Below, piece after piece: positions 24,333 through 35,845 of a stretch of 64,000 nucleotides of DNA. The stretch is from assembly GCA_015179045.1 (NCBI GenBank), contig WHUZ01000115.1, positions 1 through 64,000 on the forward strand. The letters run 5' to 3'. Position numbers and translations under genes: made by a program. This DNA comes from Kalaharituber pfeilii. Its lineage: Eukaryota > Ascomycota > Pezizomycetes > Pezizales > Pezizaceae. Numbering within the stretch: the first letter of the stretch is position 1; the number at the start of each line of letters is the position of its first letter. Below the pieces are notes generated by a model. That model worked only from the letters and a program-made list of their open reading frames with translations. It ran no database searches and was not told the origin of the DNA.

Positions 24333-25013
24333 ATGAAGTTCACTACTGCCTTCCTTGCTCTTGCTTTCTCCGCCATCACCGTCAGCGCCCTCGCCGTCCC
24401 TGCAGTGGAGGTGAATGTCCACGATGTTCAGGTTGCAGACTCGACTCTCGCCAAACGCGAGGCTACCGCGGCTCCTGTTGTGGCTCCAGAACCCGCGGTG
24501 ACATCTGTGGTGCTGGCTGAAGATGAGAATGATGAAGAGTTTCCTAAGGTACCAGAGGATGAGAACGATATTGTGAAGGCCGCCGACCCTGAGGGCGAGG
24601 CTTTCCTCCGCAGCCTTGCTGACCTCCCAGAAGAGGATAACGATGACGATGACGATGACGATGTTGCACTCGAGCGCCGTGACTACATTGAGAGACATGG
24701 GATTGTGGACAAGATTGTTAAAGTCCTCCTCAAGAAGATCAGCAAGACGTCTCTTGGCAAGAAGGTCTGGAATGCGCTTGGAGGTGGCCTGCGAAAGTCC
24801 ATCACGGAATACTTGAAGAGCAAGGCCAAGAGCCTGAGCAAGACCACAAAAGCACACAGGACCTGGCTCAATAACAAGATCAAGGGTGCTTTGAAGAAGG
24901 TCTTGAAGAGCATCATTGGCAGCTGGGCAGCTGGTAAAGTGTTGGAAATTGTTTCTGCATGGCCCATGGGTGGTGGATGTCATCCTTCGAATTATCTACT
25001 AAATGCGGTATGA
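24333..25013 (+). CDS. Secreted protein precursor: acidic pro-region, cationic helical C-terminus
   Basis: One open frame of 226 residues; I do not recognise the family. Residues 1 to about 21 form a signal peptide (MKFTTAFLALAFSAITVSAL). Dibasic Kex2-like sites lie at 41-42 (KR) and 115-116 (RR). Between them is a very acidic segment with a run of Asp (104-110; GAY codon repeat at 24640-24662). Residues 117 to about 204 are rich in Lys with spaced Leu/Ile/Val (VDKIVKVLLKKISK, IKGALKKVLKSIIG), the pattern of amphipathic cationic helices. There is one Cys (216). An acidic pro-piece followed by a basic region is the layout of precursors of membrane-active peptides; the function is inferred. The start is the first ATG after the promoter. 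A LINE fragment begins 27 bp past the stop. Confidence 0.75.
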   Translation: MKFTTAFLALAFSAITVSALAVPAVEVNVHDVQVADSTLAKREATAAPVVAPEPAVTSVVLAEDENDEEFPKVPEDENDIVKAADPEGEAFLRSLADLPEEDNDDDDDDDVALERRDYIERHGIVDKIVKVLLKKISKTSLGKKVWNALGGGLRKSITEYLKSKAKSLSKTTKAHRTWLNNKIKGALKKVLKSIIGSWAAGKVLEIVSAWPMGGGCHPSNYLLNAV

Positions 25014-25039
25014 GGTTGCGGATGGTAAGTTAGAATCAA

Positions 25040-25349
25040 CGCCGTGCGATTTACCGACCCGGGTCGGGTAAAAATTTGCCGTCGGGGAAGTTTGCTTGCC
25101 GGGATGCGAAGGAGTGGAGAAGAGGAGAGGGGGGAGAGGGGGAGATATATAGTGGAGCCTCCCTGAGGCAGAAACCGGAAGAACCGTCCGGAGGTTTCTG
25201 GAATCAGGTTTTAGAAGTAGATAGAAATTTCTTTGTTTGTTAAGCCTGTCTCCGGGCTTCGAGGGCTTGCCCAGGGACCCTGCCATGGCACATGGCTTGG
25301 CGCTGCAAGCGGGGTTATGTGATTAAAAAAAAAAAAAAAAAAAAAAAAG
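25040..25349 (+). mobile_element. LINE family-2 3' end, 310 bp, with TSD
   Basis: Flanked by GTTAGAATCAA at 25029-25039 and 25350-25360. It ends CTGCAAGCGGGGTTATGTGA then about 24 A. This is the longest family-2 copy here and shows that the family has non-coding 3' sequence upstream of the terminal hairpin. It lies in the presumed 3' untranslated region of the secreted-protein gene. Confidence 0.85.
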
Positions 25350-25360
25350 GTTAGAATCAA

Positions 25361-28003
25361 TCCAGGCTGGCTTATTTAAAATGGAAAAAAAAGTATAGCT
25401 TGACTTTAGAATCATAGGACATGTCAAGCTACGAACAACGAACAACTGGTTCACCCGCAATTGTGCGGTTGTACAATACAGTCGAAAATAGTTCTCAAGA
25501 TGAAGCACGGTATTGGAATACAGAGAGCCACGTAGTCCACAATGGGCTCCAGCTTTCCTATTCTTCAATTTACAGTCTTAGACTTATCAAATTCTTTGTT
25601 CTGGAGGGATGTACAAACAATGGACGGTATATCTTTAGGGCTTTGTTAATGTGGGCTTGATTTGGAACTGAGGTTTGGATCTGTGGTGGTGGATTCTTGG
25701 TTTCCTTCTTCCTGAATTCACTGAATTCTCGTTTCCTTCTGGTAGTGTCTCAGAGGCGGTAATCCTACTGCTGGGGATTTCAATTGAATCGTAATAAGCG
25801 ATAGTTTCGCAGAATGGGTGGAAACTGTGCTGTAGTAGTGATTGTTATTGTTAACGGAGTTAAATTTGAGGTCTTTTCCTGGGAACTGAATCTGCTTTCA
25901 CAGTTAGCAAATCATTGATGATGTCAATGATCTACGACCTCACACTGGGTCCAGGTATGAAAAAGAAGCACATGGACTTGTATGCAAAATCTCAAGTTAA
26001 ACCTTACTGGGCATTCTCATTGCCTCATCCGACCTCTCCACTCTCCAATTAACATGGTCTCCACACACGCTACTACTAAATGTGCATCAAACTCCTCCTA
26101 CAAACATCTTCGCTGGACCGCCTTTAAGCATATTTAGAGAGCTAGGGCCTTTGGCAGTAGAACCGTAGTAATGCAATGTCTTCAGCTTCATGCTTCAAAC
26201 AGGGCCAGCCCCAGGTGTCCATGGAGATGACTTCGGCGCGAGTGGGGTGGCCTCGTCGCGGTTGTCCTTGCAACTGGCATTTGAGAATATACTAAGTGGT
26301 GTGAGATAATGACGATCAGTAACAAGGTAAGGTACAATACATAGTCCAGTTACACAGTGAGAGCAGGCGAGCCTGAAAGTCAGACACTGCCTAATGTCAC
26401 TGACCGGGATCCGGCGCACTTCCGGAATTTAAAACAACAGCCTCCTGTAACGCCAAACCTTCATAGAAGATCACCAAATTGCACATGCAGCTTGGAACGG
26501 TATAGGAAAGTAGGTTCCGCACCTCACATAGCCAAATGTAAATTTTGAATGATACTCTATGGTGGTAGTTGCCCAATTAGGTATCTGAATCCTACACAGG
26601 TGTCAAATGGCACGATGGCTATCTAAGGCCTTAAGCAAGTGCCTATCCCTTCTATAGTATGTATTTGAGGGATCTGGAATGTTTCACGATAATTGGATAC
26701 ATATGGAACACGTGGTGAGCTAATATCCATAGACATATTTTTGCTGCTAATAGCGAAATTTTGATACTCAGTCTGTATATAATCCTAAAACATAAGGCAT
26801 GTTCAGAATGCTCTAAAATATAGCTTTACACATAGGAGAATAAGACTTCCTGGGGATCTGGGATATCACGAGTAGATTCGACTTGTAGAGTATCAAGAAG
26901 CGTTACTAAGGCATCAAGGGCTGTCTCAGGCCTAATTTTTCCTTACCGGTAGGCACCGAAAATGGCGGCATTGAGCTGTTGTTCTATCAGAAAGATGTAC
27001 AGAGACTCTGGAAAGCGGTATAATAGAACTACATGTATAGGGAAATGTTTTTTTGAATGCCTTGCAGCACTGACAAATGGTTGGGGCAGTTGAGTACTAC
27101 AGTTGTATACATATATCTAATAGCCCAACCTCCTCACGTAGTACATAGAAAGTGTATGCCAATATGAGTCCATAGAATCGGATGGTCAAACTCCAACCAA
27201 AGTGAGGTTATCGCAGAGATCGCTGCACTTGGAGCTGTAGGAGCGCAATAGAGTGGGTAACAAGGAGCCCTCTTGGGGACATGATGGGCGTGGATGGGGA
27301 AGGAGGAGGAGGAGACGCTAGCTGCGCGGTGGGACAGAAGTGCATGGAGGCCCTGTTTAGTTGTGTTATTAACTCTTGGCCTGTTGATGACTGGTCTTGG
27401 TTGTTTGAGAGGTAGCATTAATTTGTCGTTGTCATATAAGGGGAGGTTTGTGTATGTTGGTGGACAGGTGCCTGTTCCCGGAGATTGAGGACTTCGGTGT
27501 AGAGGCCCTGCCGGGCGAGTAGCTGTAAGCGGGATTATATACTAATAATAATGAAAAAAAATAAAAGAATTTTGAAAAACAAGACATGTTATCTCGCCAT
27601 AGGCCACTGGATGGCACACGAGTAATGGTATTTTTTTGTTGCAGTGCTTGGGAGTTTTCGAAGGGCGTCGCAGTGCGTGGTAGGTGTCATGTTAGTCGTT
27701 GTGGGTTAGTTAGAATGGAGTTACGAGTTAACATTCCAGGTGAAATCGGTACAAAATACAAGCAAGCATTCCTATTCATCGTGATTGGGACAGATTGCTG
27801 TTTTAACCTTTTCCTTTCTTTTCATTTTTTTCTTTCTGGTTTGTGGGATATGAACTGTGCACGTCTATCATGCATGAATTGAACAATATATACAGTACAA
27901 AAATATGAACGCATCCACCCAAGGACTCCCAATTGCACCCCCCGGTTACAAATCCTGCTTCCTAATCCCTGACCTCTCAATCTAGGCCCCCAGTAAACCA
28001 CCT
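25361..28003. other. No supportable gene; possible family-2-like 3' end at 27505-27560
   Basis: Mostly unique sequence without domains. At 27505-27560 a plus-strand segment (GGCCCTGCCGGGCGAGTAGC, TGTAAGCGGGATTATATAC, then an A/T-rich tail) resembles a diverged family-2 terminus. Its source DNA upstream (about 27130-27500) is unrecognised. No target duplication was found. Confidence 0.35.
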
Positions 28004-29755
28004 CTATAACTTTGGTTTCAAGAACAACCTGCTCTCCTCTGGTGCCAGTTGGGAGCTGGCGTCGAATTCCTGTGATGCGTCCTGAGGAAACCACGCCAAT
28101 TGTGATGCAAGCTGTCTTGCTATCGTTGCATCATAATCCTAGTTCAAAAGTTAGATTTATGTGGATGGGGCTTAGGTAACTTTTTTCGACGTACCGACAG
28201 TGGCTCCTGTAAGGGTGAAGAGACGTCATGCCCGATTCCTGCCCAATCATAACCATGATGGGGAGCGGCCAGGAGCTGTTGTTGCAGGGCCTGCTCTGGC
28301 AGTGGTGCCCAGTTCATGGAAAGCTCCTGGGCGTGGGCAGTCGCTCCCATTTGCATGCCTGCCGGCAGCGAGGGGTATGCCTGTGGGGCAGGTTGCAGGA
28401 ACTGCTGTTGTGGTGGAGCTGGTGCTTGTGAGCCCGAGGCCTGGCCGTTTGCACTCTGCTGTTCCGGCCTTATAGACCAATCACGGCCCTTGCAGGGACC
28501 CCTGCCCTTGAAACTTTTCTTTTTGGGCGTCGGTGGCCTCGGAGGGACGATCTCGCCCACGCTGTGAGGGGTTGAAATAATGGAGGAAGTTAAGGAGGGG
28601 GTGTTGGTAGGCGGGGTGATTGGCCTTCTCGGTGGTGCACGCGTAGGTTTCGTTGTGACCTTGCCGCTCTCGTCAGCTCTGGCCCGGGGACGTGGGGGCT
28701 TTGCCCCGGGTTCCTTTTGGCGCTCTTTGTGGAGGGCTTCGGCGGAGCACTCTGCTCTGTGACGGGGGCAGACTGGGCTCCGCTGCCACTGCTGCACGTA
28801 GCGGCTGCGAGGCCTGGAGGCGGATGTCTTGGCAGAAACGGGCTTGGCTCCCTCCCCGCTGTGGTACTTGTGATGGGCGCGCGTGGGCCGGCCACGTGGG
28901 CACTGCTGGCTGTCTCTGCGCTGCTCAAGATCGGCAGGATGGCGGGAAGCTGTAGCCCCGCAGAAAGCCGTGGAAGCGCGCACGGCACACGCTGGATGGC
29001 AGCGGTTTGCTTCGTAACTCTGTTACTTTCGTTAATGTGGGCGCTCAGAGAGGGCTTCGCTGTCCCCTTCTTGGCACTCCTTTTTGACGATGCAGGCTGA
29101 TTTTGAAGGTCTGCAGCGGCGGGGCCCATCCTTTGCACTGTGGTTGCTGCGTTCGGCGCGGGCGTTGAGGACGAATGCGAGATTGGATTCCCTGCTGGTG
29201 CATTTGGGGCAGGCTCGCGTGGGTGGGACAGGTTTCCCGTATTGGCAGTCCCTGCACCGTTCATGGTCGACGGGCCAGTGGGAAGGGGTATCCAGTGAGG
29301 AAGTTGCGCGGGGCCAGAAGCAACAGGCTGGGTAGGCTGCAATAAGCTGGCATACACGGTCTTCTTAGGATCGATTGTACCAGGAGCGCTTGGCATAGAT
29401 TGTGTGCCAGGAACTCCGGTTGCTGGGTTCACGGTACCGGCAGAACTGCAGCTATTGGCAGCGGCAGTGGCAGGGGCTATAACCACGGTTTCAGGGGGGT
29501 GAGCATTTGAAAGTACGCTTGGCTTGGGCAGGGAGACATACCTTCTTGGGTGCTGACAACTTCTCCCAACTCGGCGTCATTGCCCATGTTTTTTCTCTCG
29601 TCATCCTCATAGAAGAGTTCATCCAGGTCTCGAGGAATTTCAGCTTCCCCTCCAACATCAGCTTCCTTAATGAGCATAGGGAGATCTTCGTCGAACAGGC
29701 TGTCAAGGTCCAGAAGGTCCATATTGGAGTTCATCTCCTGGTTCTGAAAAGACAT
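28004..29755 (-). CDS. Unrecognised multi-exon protein, low-complexity P/A/Q/S-rich, possibly nuclear
   Basis: Exon 1 (29755-29542) codes for an acidic, Leu/Asp-rich start (MDLLDLDSLFDEDLP) and ends at GTATGT; a 65-nt intron can end at 29477. The last exon (28138-28004) is supported by a GTACGT donor at 28194 and an in-phase acceptor, and codes for DYDATIARQLASQLAWFPQD to a stop. The penultimate exon ends at 28195 and is Pro/Gln-rich. The middle is unresolved because two frames are open: an Ala/Pro-rich one directly in phase with exon 1 (29476-28590), and another with paired cysteines (HERCRDCQYGKPVPPTRACP then KC, about 29045-29270) that is in phase with the penultimate exon across two stops near 29040. 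At least one more intron is needed. A Cys4 zinc site and transcriptional role are possible, not shown. Confidence 0.55.
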
Positions 29756-32700
29756 TTTGGACAGGCAGAATAGAAGGAAAATGGCACGAGAGGCAAGATT
29801 TTTTTATTAATATGGAGTGTTGTCAAAGTTGTCAGATTTGTGGCAGCAAGAGCAGCAGCAGATAGATAGTCTCCTACAAAATGATGATCCATAAAAGATG
29901 GGGGGAAACGGAACCAGCACACACAGACTGTCCCTTATATACGGCAAAAACAAAAACTGCAGAAACTGCTTTGGCCTTTTCCGTACCTGTCCATAAAAGT
30001 CAAAAGGGGGTGACTGAGAATCAAGGTTCTGATCAACTATATCGAACGGGGCGGTTGTGGGCCTCGAAGCGAAAGCACCCGTTCTGATTTCTTCCCCAAG
30101 GGACGACTGTAAAGATTTTGGATTATGACACCAAAGGAACATTCTGCACTAGGCTGATTGACAAGTTGGCAAAAGGGCTCGCTACGCTTGGGTATAGGCA
30201 TCGTCTACAGGGCTTTTGTTTTGTGACTGCTGTCTTTTCTGCCTACGGCTCGGGCGAAGGGAACAGGGTAGGGAGCCGACGCGAGCCACCCTTCTGGTTC
30301 ATCTGCAAGGGACCCGAAGAACATTTAGATTATGACAGGAAGAAACAATCTGCGCTAAACTGGTCAACAATCTTAGCAAACGGCTCGCTAGGTTTGGGTA
30401 TAGGAATCATCTATGGGGGGTTTTTACCTGTCTTTCCAAAGGCCTTAAACCGAAGCTTGAGAACAAGACGGTGGCAAGTGGGTACTGAGATCGCATTGTT
30501 GCTCTTCTCACAAGCATTCAGTGTAAAAATTTCTACTTTGAAAGTCCTATTTTTTTATTCCCCCTGCTCCTAGGTTGCAGTATCCCCCGCAGTTTCCCCT
30601 CGCTAATTCCCCCCTCGCTTATTCCCCGCTTCCCCATGGGGCAGGCACGCCTAGAGTCTTCCGCTACCACTTTTGGAAATTTAAGCGAGCTGTCGAAACG
30701 CCACCCCCAGAAAAACAAAATAAAAGCTTTGTTGCAAGATATTTCTATTGTAGCGACAAAGTTAAAAAAAAAAAATTAAGCTTACTGCGATGACTGGTTC
30801 CTGCTCCGAGAACGTAGCCAATTAGGGCGGCGGTTTACGTGCGAGGGTTATAAGCGAAAGACGATTCACGAAGAGCAGGTCTGGTCTACTTTGCGGTTCA
30901 CAAGACTGACTGGCCTCATGTTCGCTGTGGGGGAAGCAAAGCAAGCTGAAGGGAAGTAGGGCTTGAGCATTTCACGTTACTCTGTTTTACATGATTGTCG
31001 CTATGTCAGCATACCTATATCCTGGCCGGCGCCCATTGTCCGGTTCAGCGGAAGACAAACCGGCGTAATTTTCTAACTCTGAGCCGCTTGTACTGCCGCG
31101 ACTCGCTCCCGTCCGGCCGCCTCTGCGCTTACCCCGGCGTTCGATGAGAGTTAAGCATTGATTCCATAGTAAAGCCTACTACGATTCTATCATAGATTGG
31201 CGTACTCCATTCTATAGTACTGTCATTCTCAAAAAAAAAATACTGATGATGAGGGCTAAACCCTAATAATTGTTTTGCTTCCCTTCATTGAGGCCCGAAA
31301 CATTAGTGGTTGTTTCATGTCCCTTCGGTTAGGTTTGGAAGGCTAATAGTTGTTTGGAGAGGCCTAGGGAAACACTGTCCTTCACGACTGTGAGGTTAAC
31401 ATAGTTGAGAGATGCCCTCGGGTGAGTATGTGAAGATCTTGGTTCTGTGTGGGAATCGTTCGTGCTGTGACTGCTAGGGCTGGTTGCTTAGTTTTGGCGA
31501 TAATTTTGTCGATTGTCTTGCAATCATAGAGGAAATGTTTAATAATCTGATGCGGTTCGGGAGCCGCAAGGGACAATGTGCCTGTCCGGATAGGTTCCGA
31601 CGGCACTGGGGACGGATAGGTTCCGACGGCGCTGGGGATGCTGGGTCTACCGGACTTGAAGTCAAGATACCTGGTAAACTGTAGGCAGAAGAGATTGTTA
31701 TTACTCTGGAGATAGTAAGCAAAGTACAGTTATCTGTATACGTAGAGCATGAGGTTGCTCTTGGGCCTCCTACTAGACCCCATCATGGTCCTACTGATAT
31801 TTGACAACTCCGGCCCATCATATAATTGCAGATCACTAACAGTACTAGTATCCATTTCATATTCAGCGAGGGCAGTAACTTAGGAATCAGCAAAAGGTAC
31901 TTGGGATCGGTATGTTCTGCTACTCACGAAGTCTAGAGTAACGATTTAATGGTTTGCAAGACGGGCTATGTTGTGAAATGATGGTACCGTGGTTGGAAGT
32001 TCCGGCATTATAAACAACCCACAAGGACTACGCCAAACTATCTATAAGTCAGGTCGGAACGTAGACAACTTCCTTCCACTGGTACTCACGCCTCCCCCCA
32101 CCGTCTCTCTCCCGCGGCTCATCTAGCAGCGCTCTAGCCGCCTCCCTACAGCAACCACAAGTTACTCCTGGATGCTTGACTACCACCATTCATTTTGCTT
32201 TCTTTTTCGGATATTTCTATAAGGTCATTGTCTTCCTTTTTATTAATTCCAAACAGGAAGATGTGTTGCAGGTACATGGGAGCACCAGGTCGATATTATG
32301 ACCGGGGGAGCAAGCCTGCCTGAGTTAGGCTTGAATCCCAAATCGGGAGCGCGGACCTTTTGATATGCTGGGGCACGAGCTGATATGCCATGGTGCCTAT
32401 CGTGGTGCCCGTTAAAGGAATGGAAGCATGTAAGTTTAAATACACGAGTAAATAAACAAAAAAAAAATCAAACAAATAATCTAGATAATTATCATTTCGA
32501 ATCTTCTAGTATTCTAACAGCTAGCAACATACCAACATTCCGTTATATTTCTGTGTGTAAAACAAAGGGGTCAATGTGTTGTACTAGTATGTGATCACGG
32601 GCCAGTGTTCCGTTGAGTCGCGCAGGCCAGTGGCGACTGAATCACTGTTACAAACGGTCCAGCACATATATCACCGCTCCAGGTCCCATTGTTGCCTTCT

Positions 32701-33184
32701 TCTTCAGTTTTGCTTTACTGTACGCAAGCAAGCAGGCAGCGCCCACGCCCAGTTTCCTGACCCGGATGAAGACGTTTCAAGGCATCTGCTATTATGAAAT
32801 TATGAAGTATAAGATTGGAGCCTTGCATATCTAGCGGCCCGGGTCATTCCTGCTTATAAAAGCACACGCACCCCCTTACCTTCCCTGCCCTCAGTTCGTT
32901 ACTATCTCCTGAGAACATCGATTCAATTGCGACATAACCATTAACTGCAAAGCATAGCGCTACTGAGTTTCCTCAGTTTGCACGCCCGGGGTTTTCAGGA
33001 ATGCCCAGGAGCGAAGTCAGCTTTGCTGCGGAGTGTATTGTATGGGTGCCCAGGAGCGAACTCAGCTTGCTGAGGAGTGTATGGGTTGGTTAGCTGCTCA
33101 GTGTTTTTCGTCCCAATTTGGTCATATTGCCAAGAAATTCGGTCAAAATTCCAAGACCCGACGTCGGCTCAGAACAACTGTCGG
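29756..33184. other. Upstream flank and unique DNA; no supportable gene
   Basis: 30118-30573 is open on the plus strand (151 codons); it contains two related 90-nt stretches (GATTATGACA..., about 30121 and 30328) and matches nothing I know. At 31585-31640 GGATAGGTTCCGACGGC is doubled. TATAAAA at about 32856 is followed by a CT-rich stretch but no clear gene; a 45-bp direct repeat (GCCCAGGAGCGAA..) lies at 33003-33090. Confidence 0.35.
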
Positions 33185-33393
33185 CTACCAAAATGGCTGC
33201 CGAAATGACTGCCGAAATGGCTGCCGAAATGACTGCCGAAATGGCTGCCGAAATGGCTGCCAAAACGGCTACCGAAAGGGCTACTGAAAAGGCTGCTGAA
33301 ATGGCCGCCAAAACGGCTACTAAAATGGATCATGAAATGGCTACTGAAATAGCTACCGAAATGGCTACTGAAATGGCTACTAAAATAGCTACC
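33185..33393 (+). repeat. 12-bp tandem array, block 1
   Basis: About 17 imperfect units of ATGGCTGCCGAA / ATGGCTACTGAA. In one plus-strand frame this reads as an EMAA/EMAT repeat. It was one array with 35116-35262 before the long-TIR element inserted. Confidence 0.85.
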
Positions 33394-34113
33394 GGGATGA
33401 CTCCGGACAGGTACTTTTTACCTGTCCGCTCAGGGACAGGTAGTTCCTTGTACGGTAAGCGGATCGCCAGTGGCGTGCGCTAATATGCAGAGTTTTCGGG
33501 GGTGGCGAGCTCGCATGTACCCGAGTACAACTTCATGTATATCGAAGATATTGGTTGCTACCCACTCACAGCTTTTCTCTTTCGCCTCTGCTGTCGCGGA
33601 ATCATTTACTAATTACCACTTGATAGCCAGGACGTGTGGTATTTCAACAAAGCCAACTGCCACTACCTCCGAAGTTGGCCATACATCCATTAAGTCTACC
33701 AGTAATACAGACCATTTATTATGTACTTGTGTTGTTGCTGCGTCCTACTATAGTAAATGGCTGAATAATAAGTAAAAAAAAGCTGTTACCGCAATTTTGT
33801 AAATACTTGGCTGAAGAGCTTTAACAGTGTATAAGGCTCTTGAAAACTGTTCTGGCATATATTTTCTGCTTATTCAATAGCTTGCCATGCCCACTCTCAC
33901 TCAGCATTACCTAACATTTAGGATTACTTATCATCTCGGTCTTATTCTTCTTAGCAATACCTATCTCCTATGCATATCTTTTTATACCTAAATAGGCAAT
34001 ATGGGTGATAGCTATGATATTCCTGAACTTTATTGAAGTACTCCAATTACTGAAGAGCAGTACGCGTTTATTAATGATGTATTACATCGTCTTCAAGACT
34101 TGCATTAGTTACT

Positions 34114-34162
34114 TTTTTTTTTTTATTTTTTTTATTATCATTACTCGCATGCCGCCCTATGG
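34114..34162 (-). mobile_element. LINE family-1 micro-tail, 49 bp
   Basis: A T-rich run followed by only 29 nt of the family-1 3' end (ATTATCATTACTCGCATGCC...), so the copy is truncated within the terminal hairpin. It is flanked by GCATTAGTTACT at 34102-34113 and 34163-34174. Confidence 0.9.
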
Positions 34163-34294
34163 GCATTAGTTACTGGATTTGTAGTTGTAGTTTATGAAGA
34201 TCAACAGATTCCTCTTTAGCTTCTCCATCCACACTGGCAAATCAAATGTCCAATAGCACTCATAAAATAGGCAATGACCGACAGAGAAGTACCT

Positions 34295-34390
34295 TTTTTT
34301 TTTTTTTTTTTTTTATTTCATTACTCGCATACCGCCTATCAGGCTACGGCGAGGTGTTAAGTACAGAATGTGTGAATCGCAGATGGTAGA
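34295..34390 (-). mobile_element. LINE family-1 tail, 96 bp
   Basis: Poly(T) then the hairpin with the stem changed to GCCT/AGGC on the sense strand. Flanked by AGAGAAGTACCT at 34283-34294 and 34391-34402. Confidence 0.9.
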
Positions 34391-34531
34391 AGAGAAGTAC
34401 CTACAGATCTACCTATTACAATACCTCAACAGCAGCCACAGGACCAATATACTAATCAAGGCTGACATCTCCTTCTACAATCATTATATGACCAAGAACA
34501 GTATATGGTACCCTTACTGGTGAGCAGGCAT

Positions 34532-34582
34532 CGCCACAGGCCCATGGGTGGCAAGCGATCAATGATATAAAAAAAAAAAAAA
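34532..34582 (+). mobile_element. LINE family-1 micro-tail, 51 bp, opposite orientation
   Basis: The sense-strand terminus (CGCCACAGGCCCATGGGTGG .. CAATGATAT) followed by about 15 A. Flanked by TGGTGAGCAGGCAT (34518-34531) and TGGTGAGAAGGCAT (34583-34596), one mismatch. Confidence 0.85.
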
Positions 34583-35115
34583 TGGTGAGAAGGCATTGCT
34601 TTTTGCATGTTTGTAGCATACTCATACCAGCTACATGCAACGAATGTTCGCCAGCACACCTGCTAGTCATGGTGCTCAGCCAATTATCCAGCAATTAGTA
34701 CCACCAGCTTTAAATCAATTTCGTCAGAAAAAGACCAAAGGAAAAGCTAAAGCGCATGCTATAACCTCTGCTGAGTTGGATGAATGAACAGCTGCTGCAA
34801 GAAATACTAGAATACTAGAAAGTGCCATAGGGAAGGCTCCTCAGGTGTAGTTGAGCTTGAAGAGGATACGCAAGCTACGCAAGCTATGCAAGCTACGCAG
34901 GATATTATTCTTGTTGCATCAAGGTCCCATGTATCTTCCACTGCACCTATTTAGATGTTCAGGTATTGTACATAATATCGTGGCTTAGGTACCTCTGAAT
35001 CGTAACCCTTGCAAACTTCTGCATATTAGCGCACGCCACTGGCGATCCGCTTACCGTACAAGGAACTACCTGTCCCTGAGCGGACAGGTAAAAAGTACCT
35101 GTCCGGAGTCATCCC

Positions 35116-35262
35116 GAATGGCTACTGAAATGGATGCCGAAATGGCTGCTGAAATGGCACGTGAAATGGCCGCTGAAATGGCTACTGAAACCGCTACCGA
35201 CATGGCTGATGAAATGGCACGTGAAATGGCCGCTGAAATGGCTACTGAAATGGCTAGGGCCG
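35116..35262 (+). repeat. 12-bp tandem array, block 2
   Basis: Twelve or so ATGGCTACTGAA-type units, the continuation of block 1, ending in ATGGCTAGGGCCGGCCATGC where the 57-bp satellite starts. The same junction occurs at about 37430. Confidence 0.85.
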
Positions 35263-35845
35263 GCCATGCCTGTCAAATTCAGCTCATTCCACCTCACCTT
35301 GCACCATCGGGTCGGGCCAGCTACACGTGTCAAATTCAGCTGATGCCGTCAAGTCGGGCATGCAATTCGTCTGAAATTGAGCTCATTCTACCTCACCTCA
35401 TGCCGTCGGCTCGGATCTGCCATACCTGTGAAATTCAGCTCATTGTACGCCATCACGTTGGGCCTGCAATCAATGAATCCAATAGGCCGTGATCTGTATT
35501 GGACTAAAACCGCCTGGACCTGTCAGGGCCGGTATGCGCAGTGGCCTGGACCAGCCTGGACCGGCCTGATCCACATAAATCAGGCCAACCAGGCCGATCC
35601 AGGCCATTCAGGCCGGCCCAGGCCAATCAGGCCGGTCCAGACCATTCAGGCCGGCCCAGGCCAACCAGGCTGGTCCAGGCCATTCAGGCAGGTTCAACCC
35701 AATTAAACGAATCACTCCACAGCTATCCAGGTGAATTGAGGACAGCATTTGCCAGATTGTTTGAGTATTTAAATGGTCTGGACCGGCCTGAATGATTAGG
35801 GCCGGCCTGAATGGCCTGGACCGGCCTGGTTGGCCTGATTGTTTC

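Larger units (their letters stand above)
33394..35115. mobile_element. DNA element with 98-bp inverted repeats, 1.72 kb
   Basis: The outer 98 bp (33394-33491 and 35018-35115) are exact inverted copies, beginning GGGATGACTCCGGACAGGTA. Within them ACAGGTA..TACCTGT makes a nested palindrome. Both outer flanks are 12-bp array sequence, so the element split that array; the target duplication cannot be told apart from the array. Inside, plus-strand fragments look like degraded coding sequence (for example NQFRQKKTKGKAKAHAITSA near 34710) with several stops. The superfamily is unknown. Three LINE tails are inserted inside it. Confidence 0.85.

Noticed and set aside
30118..30573. 151-codon plus-strand frame as a membrane protein gene
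   Set aside because: It has a short hydrophobic stretch but no recognised family, no promoter signal and an internal DNA repeat; left as part of the intergenic description.
33033..33287. Frame with GCRNDCRNGC repeats as a cysteine-rich protein
   Set aside because: It is another frame of the 12-bp array; the pattern follows from the repeat unit.
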